From assembly GCF_000744655.1 (NCBI RefSeq), contig NZ_JQMJ01000004.1:1054001-1118000 (forward strand): a DNA stretch of 64,000 bases, read 5' to 3'. This DNA is from Streptacidiphilus rugosus AM-16. GTDB lineage: Bacteria; Actinomycetota; Actinomycetes; Streptomycetales; Streptomycetaceae. The notes below the pieces were generated by a model that saw nothing but the letters and a program-made list of their open reading frames with translations, had not been told where the DNA came from and did not search any database. The position numbers and the translations under genes were made by a program. Below are positions 1 through 8,199 of this stretch, piece after piece; the first letter of the stretch is position 1, and each line of letters opens with the position of its first letter.

Positions 1-234
1 GAGCAGATCGGCGTGCTGGAGGACGCCGTGCTCAAGACGACCTTCTTCGGCGACCCGACGCTCACCGCCCACACACTGGCCCGCTCCCTGATCGGCTCGC
101 TGGCCCAGCGGGAGTCCGACACCGCGATCCTCAACAAGTACCTGCACGGCGTCGTGGCCCCGCGCGCCGAGCAGCATCCGGAGTGGACCGAGTTCCTGCA
201 GGGCGGTCGCAGCGCGCTGGAGGCCCTGGCGTGA
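1..234 (+). CDS. C-terminal end of an ATPase-like protein (partial), likely MoxR-type AAA
   Basis: Only the last 77 codons are present; the frame is open from base 1 and begins EQIGVLEDAVLKTTFFG. The fragment is helical and has no Walker motif, so the family cannot be read directly. The assignment rests on context: its stop overlaps the GTG start of a DUF5682 gene by four bases. From general knowledge, DUF5682 genes are usually preceded by a MoxR-type AAA ATPase and accompanied by vWA, SWIM zinc-finger and DUF5691 genes. The overlap implies coupled translation. It could instead be another cluster member such as the DUF5691 or vWA protein. Confidence 0.5.
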   Translation, partial: EQIGVLEDAVLKTTFFGDPTLTAHTLARSLIGSLAQRESDTAILNKYLHGVVAPRAEQHPEWTEFLQGGRSALEALA

Positions 235-3053
235 CGACCCCCGAGGCGGGCGTGTTCGACGCCCTGCGCGCCCAACTCCAGGAGGCGGCAGGGACCTTCG
301 CCGACGGCCCGGACGCGCTGGAAGGAATCCTCCTCGGCATGGTCGACGACGTCGACCGCGCCGTCCGCGAGCCGCTGGAGATCTTTCCCGTCTGCCACCA
401 CTCCCCCGCGTCCGCGGCGGCCATGGCCCGCAGGCTGCGCGCGAAGCAGCCGAAGGTGGTCTACCTGGAGCTGTGCGAGGACATGGCCCCGCTGCTGACC
501 GAGCTGCGCAACTGCACCCTGCCGGTGGCGGTCCAGGCCTTCGCGACCGAGCTGGAGGGCTTTCCTGCCGACCTGGCCCCGCTGTCGGTCATCGCCCCGC
601 TGACCGAGGCGTCGGCCGAGTACCAGGCCATCGCCTACGCGCTGGACACGCCCGGGGTCGAACTGGTCCTGGTCGACCGCTCCAGCGACCACGTCTTCCA
701 GTGGGAGCCGGAGCGCCCCACGCAGCCGGGCCAGGCCGGTGCGCACGCGGACGCGGACGTGGACGCCGAGGAGAGCGGTCTGCACGGCGACGCGGTCGGC
801 GTGGAGATCGGCGACCTGCGTCCGCGCTTCGCCGAGCTCGAGGAGCACCTGCTGCGCAACGGCCGGGTGCGGCACTGGTCGGAGTGGTGGCACCAGTACG
901 TCGAGCTGCCGCTCGGGGACGCGGGCCACGACGCCTACCGCCAGGTCATGTTCCTGATCGGCTCCCTGTTCCGGCGTCTGGCCCCCGGCGACGCGTCGCG
1001 GGTGCGGGTGGACGAGGACCGCGAGCGGTACATGTGGACGCGGATGCGCGAGCATCTGGCCGCGACCGGCACCGACCCGGCTGACGCCGTCTACGTCTGC
1101 GGCGCGTTCCACGCCGCGAGCCGCGTCGCCGAGTTCGGTTTCGCCGGCGCCGGGGGCTTCACGATCCCCGCACGCACCGGCACGAAGTGGCAGTACGGCC
1201 TGATCCCGTCCAGCAACACGGCGATCGAGGCGCAGTTCGGACTCGCGCCGGGATCGGTGTCGATCTCCGCGACGCAGTGGGCGAAGAACCTCAAGCGCAC
1301 CAAGGTCGTCCCGTTCCGCCTGGAGGGCCAGGCCGGTGGCGGCCGGAAGCCCACGAGGAGGACCACGGCGAAGGCCGCCGCGCCAGCTGCCGCGCCCACT
1401 GCTGCAGAGGCGAAGGAACTGGACCGGCTGTCCGGGTTCCTGCAGCGGCCCGGCGTCCTGGACACTCTCGACGAGGCGGAACTGCTGGGCTGGTCCGTCT
1501 CCATCGTCCAGGCGGCGCGGCGCAACGGGTACCTCGCCTCCACGGCGGACGCGATCGCCGTCTACGAGCACGCCATCCTCCTGGCCCATCTGCGCGACCG
1601 CGCCAAGCCCACCCCGTACGACTTCCAGGACGCGGCGGTCACCTGCATCGAGAAGGAGCGCGTGCCCGGCCGCCGGGACGTCCGCCGCCTGGTCGAGATC
1701 ATGATGGGCGGCGACCGGATCGGCCGCGTCGGCTACGACGCGCTGCCGCCGCTCGCCCGCGACGTCCACGACCGGCTCGCCCCGCTCGGCCTGGACCTGC
1801 AGCAGCGCGGCGTGAAGCGCGCGCTGCTGGACGTCTCCTCCAGGCCCGAACTGGAGCGCTGCTCGGACCTGCTGTGGATGCTGCGCAACCTGCTGCCCGC
1901 GGAGGCGGCCCGCCCGATCATGGGCGAGCGGGTGCTCGGTCAGCGCCCGATCCAGGAGTCCTGGGACCTCGCGCTCGGCACCCACCAGCGCGCGCTGATC
2001 GAGCTCGGGTACGAGGGCATCAGCGTCGAACAGGTCCTGGAGCAGCGGCTGCGCCGCAAGGCGTACCACCCGCTGGCCACCACGGCCACCGTGCTGGAGG
2101 CGGTCGAGGACGCCACCCTGTACCTGCGCTCCGCCCGCCTGGCCGACGAGCTCGGGGCCCACGCCCTGAAGGTCCTGGCGACCGAACGCACCGTCGACAG
2201 CGCCCCTGAGGTCCTGCGCAGGGTGCGCCGGCTGCTCGCGTACTACCGCACCAGCGCGCCGGTCCTGCCCGCATGGGTCGAGGCGTTCGTCACGACGGGC
2301 TACGCGCACTACTGCACGCTGTTGCCCCGTGCCTTCGCCGACGAGGACGCGACGGTGCGTCAGGTCGCGGCCATGCTGGGCTTCCTGTTCACCATGGAGT
2401 CCCTGGCCCTGTCGCTGGGCTGCGACCGGACCCAGCTGGAACTCGCCGTCGCGCAGGCCCACCCCGAGGAACCGTCGAAGGTCGCCCTGCTGTGGGCCGC
2501 GCAGGTCCAGCTCGGCCGCCTGAGCCGCGCGGAGCTGCGCGGCCGCTGCGACGAACTCCTCGGCAACCCGCTCGTCCTGCCCACCTACCCGCGCTACCTC
2601 TCCGGCCTGGTCCACGCCCTCGAACCGGTCCCGGGGCTGACCGACCTCGCCGTCGAGGCCATCTCGAACGCCTTCGCCCGACTCCCGGACCCGGTCCTGC
2701 TGCCGTGGCTGCCGACCCTGATCACCACCCTCCGCGCCGGCGGAGCGGAGTTCGCCCCTCTCCTCGTCCGCGAGGCCGGCCGGATCTTCCCCGGCCACCT
2801 GCCCTCCCTCGACACCTGGGTCCCCCCATGGCGCCTCCCCACCCCCACCCCAGCTCCACAGCGCCCCCGACCCGCCCACGACCCGGGCTCGACACTGCTC
2901 GCCGCCCACCCGGCCACCTGCAACGCCACGGCCCTCCTCCTCGGCTGCGACGCGCCCTGGGCATCCGCCGCCCCGGCCGCTCCCGCAGGGGCCCTGCTGA
3001 TGGAACACCACCCCACCACCGCGGAGGCCCTGACGAGCCTCATCTCCCTCTGA
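231..3053 (+). CDS. DUF5682 family protein
   Basis: A protein of 940 residues. I chose the GTG at 231 because it forms a GTGA overlap with the upstream stop; an in-frame ATG at 183 lies inside the upstream gene. The N-terminal third carries the features I associate with DUF5682: CHHSPASAAAMARRL near residue 50, then VYLELCEDMAPLL, and a later YVCGAFHA segment. Residues about 380-410 are a K/A/P/T-rich linker (RKPTRRTTAKAAAPAAA). The remaining 530 residues look like a long all-helical repeat region. No transmembrane helix or signal peptide is visible, so it is probably cytosolic. DUF5682 is known as a component of MoxR/vWA multi-gene systems proposed to act in biological conflict; its biochemical role is not established. 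Confidence 0.75.
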   Translation: MTTPEAGVFDALRAQLQEAAGTFADGPDALEGILLGMVDDVDRAVREPLEIFPVCHHSPASAAAMARRLRAKQPKVVYLELCEDMAPLLTELRNCTLPVAVQAFATELEGFPADLAPLSVIAPLTEASAEYQAIAYALDTPGVELVLVDRSSDHVFQWEPERPTQPGQAGAHADADVDAEESGLHGDAVGVEIGDLRPRFAELEEHLLRNGRVRHWSEWWHQYVELPLGDAGHDAYRQVMFLIGSLFRRLAPGDASRVRVDEDRERYMWTRMREHLAATGTDPADAVYVCGAFHAASRVAEFGFAGAGGFTIPARTGTKWQYGLIPSSNTAIEAQFGLAPGSVSISATQWAKNLKRTKVVPFRLEGQAGGGRKPTRRTTAKAAAPAAAPTAAEAKELDRLSGFLQRPGVLDTLDEAELLGWSVSIVQAARRNGYLASTADAIAVYEHAILLAHLRDRAKPTPYDFQDAAVTCIEKERVPGRRDVRRLVEIMMGGDRIGRVGYDALPPLARDVHDRLAPLGLDLQQRGVKRALLDVSSRPELERCSDLLWMLRNLLPAEAARPIMGERVLGQRPIQESWDLALGTHQRALIELGYEGISVEQVLEQRLRRKAYHPLATTATVLEAVEDATLYLRSARLADELGAHALKVLATERTVDSAPEVLRRVRRLLAYYRTSAPVLPAWVEAFVTTGYAHYCTLLPRAFADEDATVRQVAAMLGFLFTMESLALSLGCDRTQLELAVAQAHPEEPSKVALLWAAQVQLGRLSRAELRGRCDELLGNPLVLPTYPRYLSGLVHALEPVPGLTDLAVEAISNAFARLPDPVLLPWLPTLITTLRAGGAEFAPLLVREAGRIFPGHLPSLDTWVPPWRLPTPTPAPQRPRPAHDPGSTLLAAHPATCNATALLLGCDAPWASAAPAAPAGALLMEHHPTTAEALTSLISL

Positions 3054-3054
3054 C

Positions 3055-3102
3055 CGCTCCCCTCCGGGCGGGCCGCCATGGGCGGTCCCCCTGAGGGGAG
3101 CA
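3055..3102. terminator. Hairpin between convergent genes
   Basis: GCTCCCCT at 3056-3063 pairs with AGGGGAGC at 3094-3101. A smaller stem inside the loop is formed by GGCCGCC and GGCGGTCC. It lies just after the DUF5682 stop and just before the convergent small gene, so it is a likely bidirectional terminator without a U-tract, as is common in streptomycetes. Confidence 0.5.
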
Positions 3103-3121
3103 GGGTGCAGGCAGGAGGCGC

Positions 3122-3385
3122 TCAGCGCTGAAGGATGCAGCGCACTCCGTGGTACGACGCCATGAATCCGCTGGCGAAGTGGACGACCTCCCAGTCGGTA
3201 CAGTCCTCACCGCCGAAGGCCGTGTCGATCAGGACGCCATTGACGGTGTGCCCCTCGTTCTCCAGCAGCTTGCGCAGGTAGCCACCGGGGTCGGCGCGCA
3301 GTGCTCGTCGCTCGCCCTCGTCGAGGTCGAGGTGGTACGTCTCGACGGAGAGGTCTTCGGTGCGTGTCCGGGTGATGCGCGCCAT
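3122..3385 (-). CDS. Hypothetical 87-aa protein (possible peptide precursor)
   Basis: I do not recognise the family. The protein has a charged, helix-prone N-terminal half (residues 1-50, containing YHLDLDEGERRALRADPGGY and LRKLLENEGHTVNG) followed by a different C-terminal third with two cysteines (GGEDCTDWEV and GVRCILQR). There is no signal peptide or transmembrane segment. An AGGAAGGA Shine-Dalgarno lies about 10 bases before the ATG. The conserved-looking helical front plus Cys/Ser/Thr-bearing tail resembles a leader/core layout, which is only a hypothesis. The 452-aa gene upstream (3529-4887) is on the same strand with a 143-bp gap and could be functionally linked, but it has no recognisable modifying-enzyme motif. 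Confidence 0.6.
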   Translation of the reverse strand: MARITRTRTEDLSVETYHLDLDEGERRALRADPGGYLRKLLENEGHTVNGVLIDTAFGGEDCTDWEVVHFASGFMASYHGVRCILQR

Positions 3386-3528
3386 GAGTCGGCGTCCTTC
3401 CTGGTCAGGGTCCCCCCGACCCGGACCACCCTAGGTCCGGGTGGCGAAGGCCGCGCGTGGTGTCCGGCCGAACAGAGCAACGCAGTGCGGCGATTCCGAC
3501 GTGCTGCCATCGCCCGGCGACCGCCCGG

Positions 3529-4887
3529 TCAGGCCGCTCCGTACGAGACCACCAGCGCGCCGTCGTGGAGGTCCAGGCTGTGGTCGGCGAGCGCGAGCGG
3601 GCCCTCGTCCGTGAGGGCCCTGGTGCGGAGGTGGAAGGTCGCACACCCGTCGCGGGCGACGCGACGCAGTCGCCAGTCTGCCGCGCCGAGAAGCGGAGGG
3701 ACGGCCAACTGCACCGCCGTCCGGGCGGGCTGAGCATACGTGCGCGTGTGGGACGCAGCGTCCCAGGAGGCCGAGACCAGGACCGCCCGGTCCGGCCTGT
3801 CGTCCTCGGGCGCACGAGGCCTCTCGGCTGCCGGGACCAAATCAGCGCTGTGGGTGAACGTCCGCAGCGTGTCGGCGATCCAGGGTCGGAGTGCAGGACC
3901 GCCTCGCTCTGCCCAGGAGCGGACGAGGTCGCGGAACGCGCCGCCGCGGTGGCGAGCGCCGGCTGCCATGATCTCGGTACCCGCACCGGCGAAGACACGG
4001 CTCAGCTCCGCCGCCGACGTCCCTCCGGGGGCGCGGAGGTGGCGGGCGGCACGCAGCTCCAGCATGGCGCAGTGCAGCAGTCGGGCCGCCGTGTAGGCGT
4101 CCCACCGCAGCGGCACACCCCGCAGCTCCGGCACCCGTCTGAGCTCGGCCAGGCAGTCGTCCAGGGAAGGTGCAGTCGCCGCGACCTGTCGCCCAGCGGC
4201 CGACAGGTGCCACTGCCGGTCATCGATGCTGAGTCGGGCGTCGGGAGCGGTCACTCGGCCGCTGGCACCCCACCGGACACCGTCCGCTCCCAGCACCACG
4301 CCCCGCGTGTCGTCATAGTCGAAGCGCACTGCGGAGACCTCCGCAAGGTGCACCGACAGCAGCGCCTCGTCCGCCTCTCCGTCGGCGGTGAAGCGACGCG
4401 GAACGGCGAACCGCAGGCTCGCGTTCATCCGGGTCCCGGCCCGGTTCACCGCGAGTCTGCGGACGACGGCCGCCTCAAGCTCGTAGTCGGCCCGCACGTC
4501 GGCGATGCTCTGCGTCGAAAGCGCCTGGCGTGCCGGGTGCACGCGGCCCAGGTGGTCCCGGTACGGCAGCGGCGTGTCGAACCCCAGCCCCGCCAGGAGC
4601 GGCGCGAGGTCGTACCCGGCGACTGCCGCCTGCTCCAGCATCCACTGCCGCCGGGACGCACCGAACGCGCCCATCCACCGCAACGCGACCCGCGCCCGGC
4701 GTTCGCGGCGCCAGGCGCCCTTGGTGCAAGCGACCCGGAACAGCGGCAGCAGGTTGTTGTCCCAGACATCGGCGCTCTGGTGGATCAGGGCTCCGTCGAA
4801 GCGGCGGGGGTCGGCCGCGGTGTCGGTGATCAGTTCCAACGAGCGGTCCAGCAGCGCGGCCAGTGCACCGGACAGGTCCTGCGGCAC
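3529..4887 (-). CDS. Hypothetical 452-aa protein
   Basis: A soluble protein with no family that I recognise. The start MPQDLSGALAALLDRSLELI is helical. A tryptophan- and arginine-rich stretch (KGAWRRERRARVALRWMGAFG) lies near residue 60. The middle (residues about 150-260) has alternating hydrophobic strands, and residues 260-330 are helical again. No signal peptide, membrane helix, nucleotide-binding loop or metal-binding motif is apparent. It lies upstream of, and on the same strand as, the 87-aa gene. Codon usage matches the neighbours, so it looks like a real gene. Confidence 0.65.
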   Translation of the reverse strand: MPQDLSGALAALLDRSLELITDTAADPRRFDGALIHQSADVWDNNLLPLFRVACTKGAWRRERRARVALRWMGAFGASRRQWMLEQAAVAGYDLAPLLAGLGFDTPLPYRDHLGRVHPARQALSTQSIADVRADYELEAAVVRRLAVNRAGTRMNASLRFAVPRRFTADGEADEALLSVHLAEVSAVRFDYDDTRGVVLGADGVRWGASGRVTAPDARLSIDDRQWHLSAAGRQVAATAPSLDDCLAELRRVPELRGVPLRWDAYTAARLLHCAMLELRAARHLRAPGGTSAAELSRVFAGAGTEIMAAGARHRGGAFRDLVRSWAERGGPALRPWIADTLRTFTHSADLVPAAERPRAPEDDRPDRAVLVSASWDAASHTRTYAQPARTAVQLAVPPLLGAADWRLRRVARDGCATFHLRTRALTDEGPLALADHSLDLHDGALVVSYGAA

Positions 4888-4953
4888 GGGTGTCCCCTCT
4901 CCTCTCCGTCACGGTTGCCGAAGGAACTCTACGGTGCAGGCACAGCGACCTGC

Positions 4954-5877
4954 TCAGTTCGGGCCGATCAGCGCGGCGGTGGCCGCGAGGGTGGCGAGGG
5001 AGAAGGTGGTGGTGACGAGGACGGCGCGGTTGGCGAGGGCTTCGCCGACGCCGTACTCCTGGGCGAAGATGAAGGTGTTCTGCGCGGTGGGGAGTCCGGC
5101 GCAGACGACGACCGCGAGCAGTTGGGGGTGCGTCAGGTGCAGGAGCAGACCCGCCGCGAGCGCCGTGGCCGGCTGGAGGACCAGTTTCATGAGCGTGATC
5201 GCCCCGAGCTCCGCGCGCGCGACCTGCTGACGTGAGGCGCCGCTGTGGAGGGAGGCGCCCAACGCGATCAGGGCGACGGGGACGGCCGCGGTGGCCAGCA
5301 GGTTCAGTGATCCGGAGACCTCGTGCGGCACCGGCAGGTGCCCCGCGGACCAGATGACGCCGAGCACGGAGCCGAGGATCACCGGGTTGCGCACCGGCAG
5401 GCTCGCGATCCTGCGCACCCGCACCCTGCCCTCCGCGTCGCCGTGCCGGTCGAGGACGATGAGGATGACCGGCGTCACCACGAGAACCTGGAGCAGCACG
5501 ACCTCGGCGAGGAAGGAGACGCTGTGCAGCACCTGCTGGGCGATCGGGATGCCCAGGTTCGCCGAGTTGACGTACCCGGCCGCCATGCCCCAGATCGGAC
5601 GCTCGCCCGCCTTGCGGCCGAACAGCCGGCCTGCGCCGAGCCAGGACACGCCGATCGCCACGGCCGTGCTGACGCCGAACGCGCCGACGGCGCGCACGTC
5701 GAAGCTCTTGAGCGGCATCGCGGACAGGGTCAGGAAGAGCGCGGCGGGCATCGCGAGATGGAAGACGAAACGGCCCAGCACCGCGGCTGCGGTGTCGCCC
5801 AGCAGTCCGCGGCGGCGCGCCGCGTATCCGACCGCGGTCAGGACCCAGATCGGGACGAAGGCGTTGACGAGACCCAC
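4954..5877 (-). CDS. AEC-family transporter (auxin efflux carrier-like permease)
   Basis: An integral membrane permease of the AEC/bile-arsenite-riboflavin-like fold that exports or exchanges organic anions; the substrate cannot be predicted. The sequence shows about ten hydrophobic segments, starting VNAFVPIWVLTAVGYAA. Characteristic family features include FHLAMPAALFLTLSAM near the N-terminus and CAGLPTAQNTFIFAQEYG near the C-terminus. I prefer the GTG at 5877, preceded by GGGGG, giving 307 residues, the usual family length. A longer frame back to 5988 would add a Pro/Gly-rich, non-membrane 37-residue tail that is unlikely to be translated. Confidence 0.8.
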   Translation of the reverse strand: MGLVNAFVPIWVLTAVGYAARRRGLLGDTAAAVLGRFVFHLAMPAALFLTLSAMPLKSFDVRAVGAFGVSTAVAIGVSWLGAGRLFGRKAGERPIWGMAAGYVNSANLGIPIAQQVLHSVSFLAEVVLLQVLVVTPVILIVLDRHGDAEGRVRVRRIASLPVRNPVILGSVLGVIWSAGHLPVPHEVSGSLNLLATAAVPVALIALGASLHSGASRQQVARAELGAITLMKLVLQPATALAAGLLLHLTHPQLLAVVVCAGLPTAQNTFIFAQEYGVGEALANRAVLVTTTFSLATLAATAALIGPN

Positions 5878-6025
5878 GGACTCAACCCCCGGAGGCGTCG
5901 CGCGCCCGGACAGTACGCCCCAGGCCGCAGCCTGGTATCCGGGTCCCGGGAGCTGCCGTTCCGTCGGGCGACATCGTCGCGGCGCCACTCATGACGAGCA
6001 GCTGATCATTCCTGACTCCGGGGCG

Positions 6026-6040
6026 TCAATCGCTGATTGA
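6026..6040. promoter_or_regulatory. Inverted repeat, possible operator
   Basis: TCAATC-GCT-GATTGA forms a perfect 6-bp inverted repeat with a 3-bp spacer. It lies in the intergenic region between the divergent AEC transporter and GNAT genes. The bases around it are more AT-rich than the surroundings, as expected of a promoter/operator. No regulator gene is adjacent, so the cognate factor is unknown. Confidence 0.35.
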
Positions 6041-6134
6041 TCGCATACGCAGCCCGTGATTCGACGATGTGTCAGGGTGCGACCTCCCAGCGATGCCGTG
6101 CGGGCATTCGGCTCCGAGGTCGCTACGCTGAGGC

Positions 6135-6683
6135 ATGCCAGAAATGATCTCTACGCCCGATTTCACCGAGCCCCGATGGACCGCGCGCCCCGAGGCGCCG
6201 GACGGCTCGGAGGCCCGGGCCGTCCGGCGGGTGAACCTCGCCGCGTTTCCCACGGCCAACGAAGCGGACCTGGTCGACGCCCTCCGCCTCGACGCCGATG
6301 CCTGGCTGCCCGGCCTCTCCATGGTCGCCGAGGCGCCCGACGGCACCGTCGCCGCGCACGCTCTGCTGACCCGCTGCCAGGTCGACGGCGTGCCGGCGCT
6401 CGCGCTGGCGCCGGTCGCGGTGCTGCCGGAGTGGCAGCGGCGGGGAGGCGGGAGCACGGTGGTGCGCGCCGTGCTGGATCTGGCCGCGGCGGATTGCGAG
6501 CAGCTGGTCCTGGTCCTCGGCCATCCCGCGTACTACTCGCGCTTCGGCTTCGTCCCTGCGTCGGGTTACGGCATCAAGCCGCCGTTCGAGGTCCCGGACG
6601 AGGCGATGATGGCGCTCGCGCTGGATCCCGGCCGCCCGGTCCCCGCCGGATCGATCCGCTACGCGGACGCCTTCGGGGTCTGA
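6135..6683 (+). CDS. GNAT family N-acetyltransferase (YhbS-like)
   Basis: A 182-residue cytosolic acyl-CoA-dependent acetyltransferase. The core motif A reads LAPVAVLPEWQRRGGGSTVV at about residues 95-115, in which the Q/R-x-x-G-x-G/A-like turn binds the acetyl-CoA pyrophosphate. It is followed by VLVLGHPAYYSRFGFVPAS, the YYxRFGF signature of the YhbS/COG3153 subgroup. The substrate is unknown. It is monocistronic, divergent from the AEC transporter and convergent with the small gene downstream. Confidence 0.85.
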   Translation: MPEMISTPDFTEPRWTARPEAPDGSEARAVRRVNLAAFPTANEADLVDALRLDADAWLPGLSMVAEAPDGTVAAHALLTRCQVDGVPALALAPVAVLPEWQRRGGGSTVVRAVLDLAAADCEQLVLVLGHPAYYSRFGFVPASGYGIKPPFEVPDEAMMALALDPGRPVPAGSIRYADAFGV

Positions 6684-6699
6684 GCGCAGGGGCAGCCGG

Positions 6700-6939
6700 T
6701 CACGCGTCGGTCGGCGGGGCGGAGGACTCGATGATGTCCGCGCTCTCACCCTCGAAGTCGAAGCTGTCCAGGGGCACGCCGTAGCGCCGCGCGATCTCGT
6801 AGAGGTCGTGCGGCTCGGCGATCACGAACTCCTCGCCGATGGGGTTGTTGAGCGTGTCCAGGACCTGGGCCACCACGTGCCGGGGTCCGATCTCGGCCTT
6901 CACCCAGACCCTGACCGTTGCACCGGATTGTCCCGTCAT
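6700..6939 (-). CDS. Hypothetical 79-aa protein
   Basis: A small acidic soluble protein starting MTGQSGATVRVWVKAEIGPR and ending with an S/P/T-rich tail. I do not recognise a domain; the middle (EEFVIAEPHDLYEIARRYGV) predicts a strand followed by a helix. I chose the ATG at 6939 because the frame further upstream to 7221 has low-complexity, non-protein-like composition. Codon usage supports a real gene, and similar small proteins are common in streptomycetes. Confidence 0.6.
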   Translation of the reverse strand: MTGQSGATVRVWVKAEIGPRHVVAQVLDTLNNPIGEEFVIAEPHDLYEIARRYGVPLDSFDFEGESADIIESSAPPTDA

Positions 6940-7193
6940 GATCCAATTATCCGCCCGGATCGGCTCCGCTTCCAGTGAGACACGCGCGGCAGACAGGCGA
7001 ACCGGCCCGTGAGCCACCCCAACGGACGCGGGCCCGCGCACCCGTCCGGCCCAGTCCGCCACCGCCGCGCCCCGCCCGTGAACCCGCGAGCGAACCCGCC
7101 CGTCGACACCGTCCGTGGACACCGGCGACCCGCCCGCGGCGTCCCGGGTAGCCTGGCCCAGGAACTGACGTTCGTTCACCGGGGGGAGACGAC

Positions 7194-7808
7194 ATGAGTC
7201 TCGGGTTCCTGCTGACCTCACTGGTCATCGTCGCGACGCCGGGCACCGGCGCGCTCTACACGGTCGCCGCCGGACTGCAGCGCGGCGCGCGCGCCAGCCT
7301 GGTCGCCGCCGTGGGCTGCACGCTCGGCATCGTGCCGCACCTGGTCGCGGCCATCACCGGGCTCGCCGCCCTGCTCAACGCGAGTGCCGCGGCGTTCCAG
7401 ATCTTCAAGTACGCGGGCGTCGCCTACCTGCTCTACATGGCCGTGGCCACGCTCCGCGACAAGAGCGCACTCAGCGTGGACGAGCAGGACAGCACGCCGC
7501 GGCCGGCGCTGCAGGTGATCACGCGCGGGATTCTGATCAACATCCTCAACCCCAAGCTGACCATCTTCTTCTTCGCGTTCCTGCCGCAGTTCGTGAAGAC
7601 GGACCAGCCCGACGCCACGCTCCGGATGGTCGCCCTGAGCGGCGTCTTCATGTTGATGACCTTCGTGGTCTTCGCCGCCTACGGGCGTTTCGCGGCGGCG
7701 TTCCGCTCCCGCGTGATCGAGCGTCCCTCCGTGGTCGCCTGGCTGCGACGCAGTTTCGCGGGCGCGTTCGCCGCCCTCGCCGCCGCGCTGGCCTTCGAAT
7801 CGGCGTGA
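7194..7808 (+). CDS. LysE/RhtB family amino-acid exporter
   Basis: A 204-residue membrane exporter expected to export an amino acid or derivative across the cytoplasmic membrane; the exact substrate is unknown. Six hydrophobic segments are visible. The family signature VIVATPGTGALYTVAAGLQRG lies at residues about 11-31, followed by the conserved K-x-AGVAYLLYMAV segment and the NPKLTIFFFAFLPQFV segment near residue 120. A GGGGGGAGA ribosome-binding site sits 6-8 bases before the ATG. The gene ends in a strong hairpin that it shares with the convergent yegP-like gene. Confidence 0.9.
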   Translation: MSLGFLLTSLVIVATPGTGALYTVAAGLQRGARASLVAAVGCTLGIVPHLVAAITGLAALLNASAAAFQIFKYAGVAYLLYMAVATLRDKSALSVDEQDSTPRPALQVITRGILINILNPKLTIFFFAFLPQFVKTDQPDATLRMVALSGVFMLMTFVVFAAYGRFAAAFRSRVIERPSVVAWLRRSFAGAFAALAAALAFESA

Positions 7809-7840
7809 GCGTCCGCCCCCGGTCAGGGGGCGGACGCTCA
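7806..7840. terminator. Strong bidirectional hairpin terminator
   Basis: TGAGCGTCCGCCCCC (7806-7820) and GGGGGCGGACGCTCA (7826-7840) form a perfect 15-bp stem with the 5-base loop GGTCA. It begins inside the stop codon of the LysE gene and serves both it and the convergent yegP-like gene. Confidence 0.8.
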
Positions 7841-7865
7841 CCGGAACCGTCGAGGCCCTCCGTCG

Positions 7866-8054
7866 TCAGCTCGAGGCGGCCGAGTCGACCAGCTTCGCGT
7901 AGGGGGCGTGCTTGCGCACCGACTCGATGCTCTTCTCGCAGGCCTCACGGCTGTCGAAGACCTCGCTCATGGCGATGACCTCGCCGGTCGCCGCCTTGAG
8001 CGTGAACCGGAACTCCTGCGCCTTGTCCTGATGCACTTCGAACTTGCCCGGCAT
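7866..8054 (-). CDS. YegP-like DUF1508 protein
   Basis: A protein of 62 residues holding one copy of the DUF1508/YegP domain. The sequence shows the two-strand plus helix plan: GKFEVHQDKAQEFRFTLKA, then GEVIAMSEVFDSREACEKSIESVRK. YegP homologues often carry two tandem copies; this is the single-domain form common in actinobacteria. The function is poorly defined. A terminator hairpin lies immediately downstream. Confidence 0.85.
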   Translation of the reverse strand: MPGKFEVHQDKAQEFRFTLKAATGEVIAMSEVFDSREACEKSIESVRKHAPYAKLVDSAASS

Positions 8055-8199
8055 GCCCGCACTCCTTGGTCGCTTCTGTCACTGTCCGTCGCGGTGCGAC
8101 TACAGCCGAAGCTAACGCCGAACGCCCGCGTCGGCATCCGGAGCGAATCCGGAGCGGCGCGGGCGATCGGGTGTGCGAGGCGGTGCGGAGCGCAGCGCG

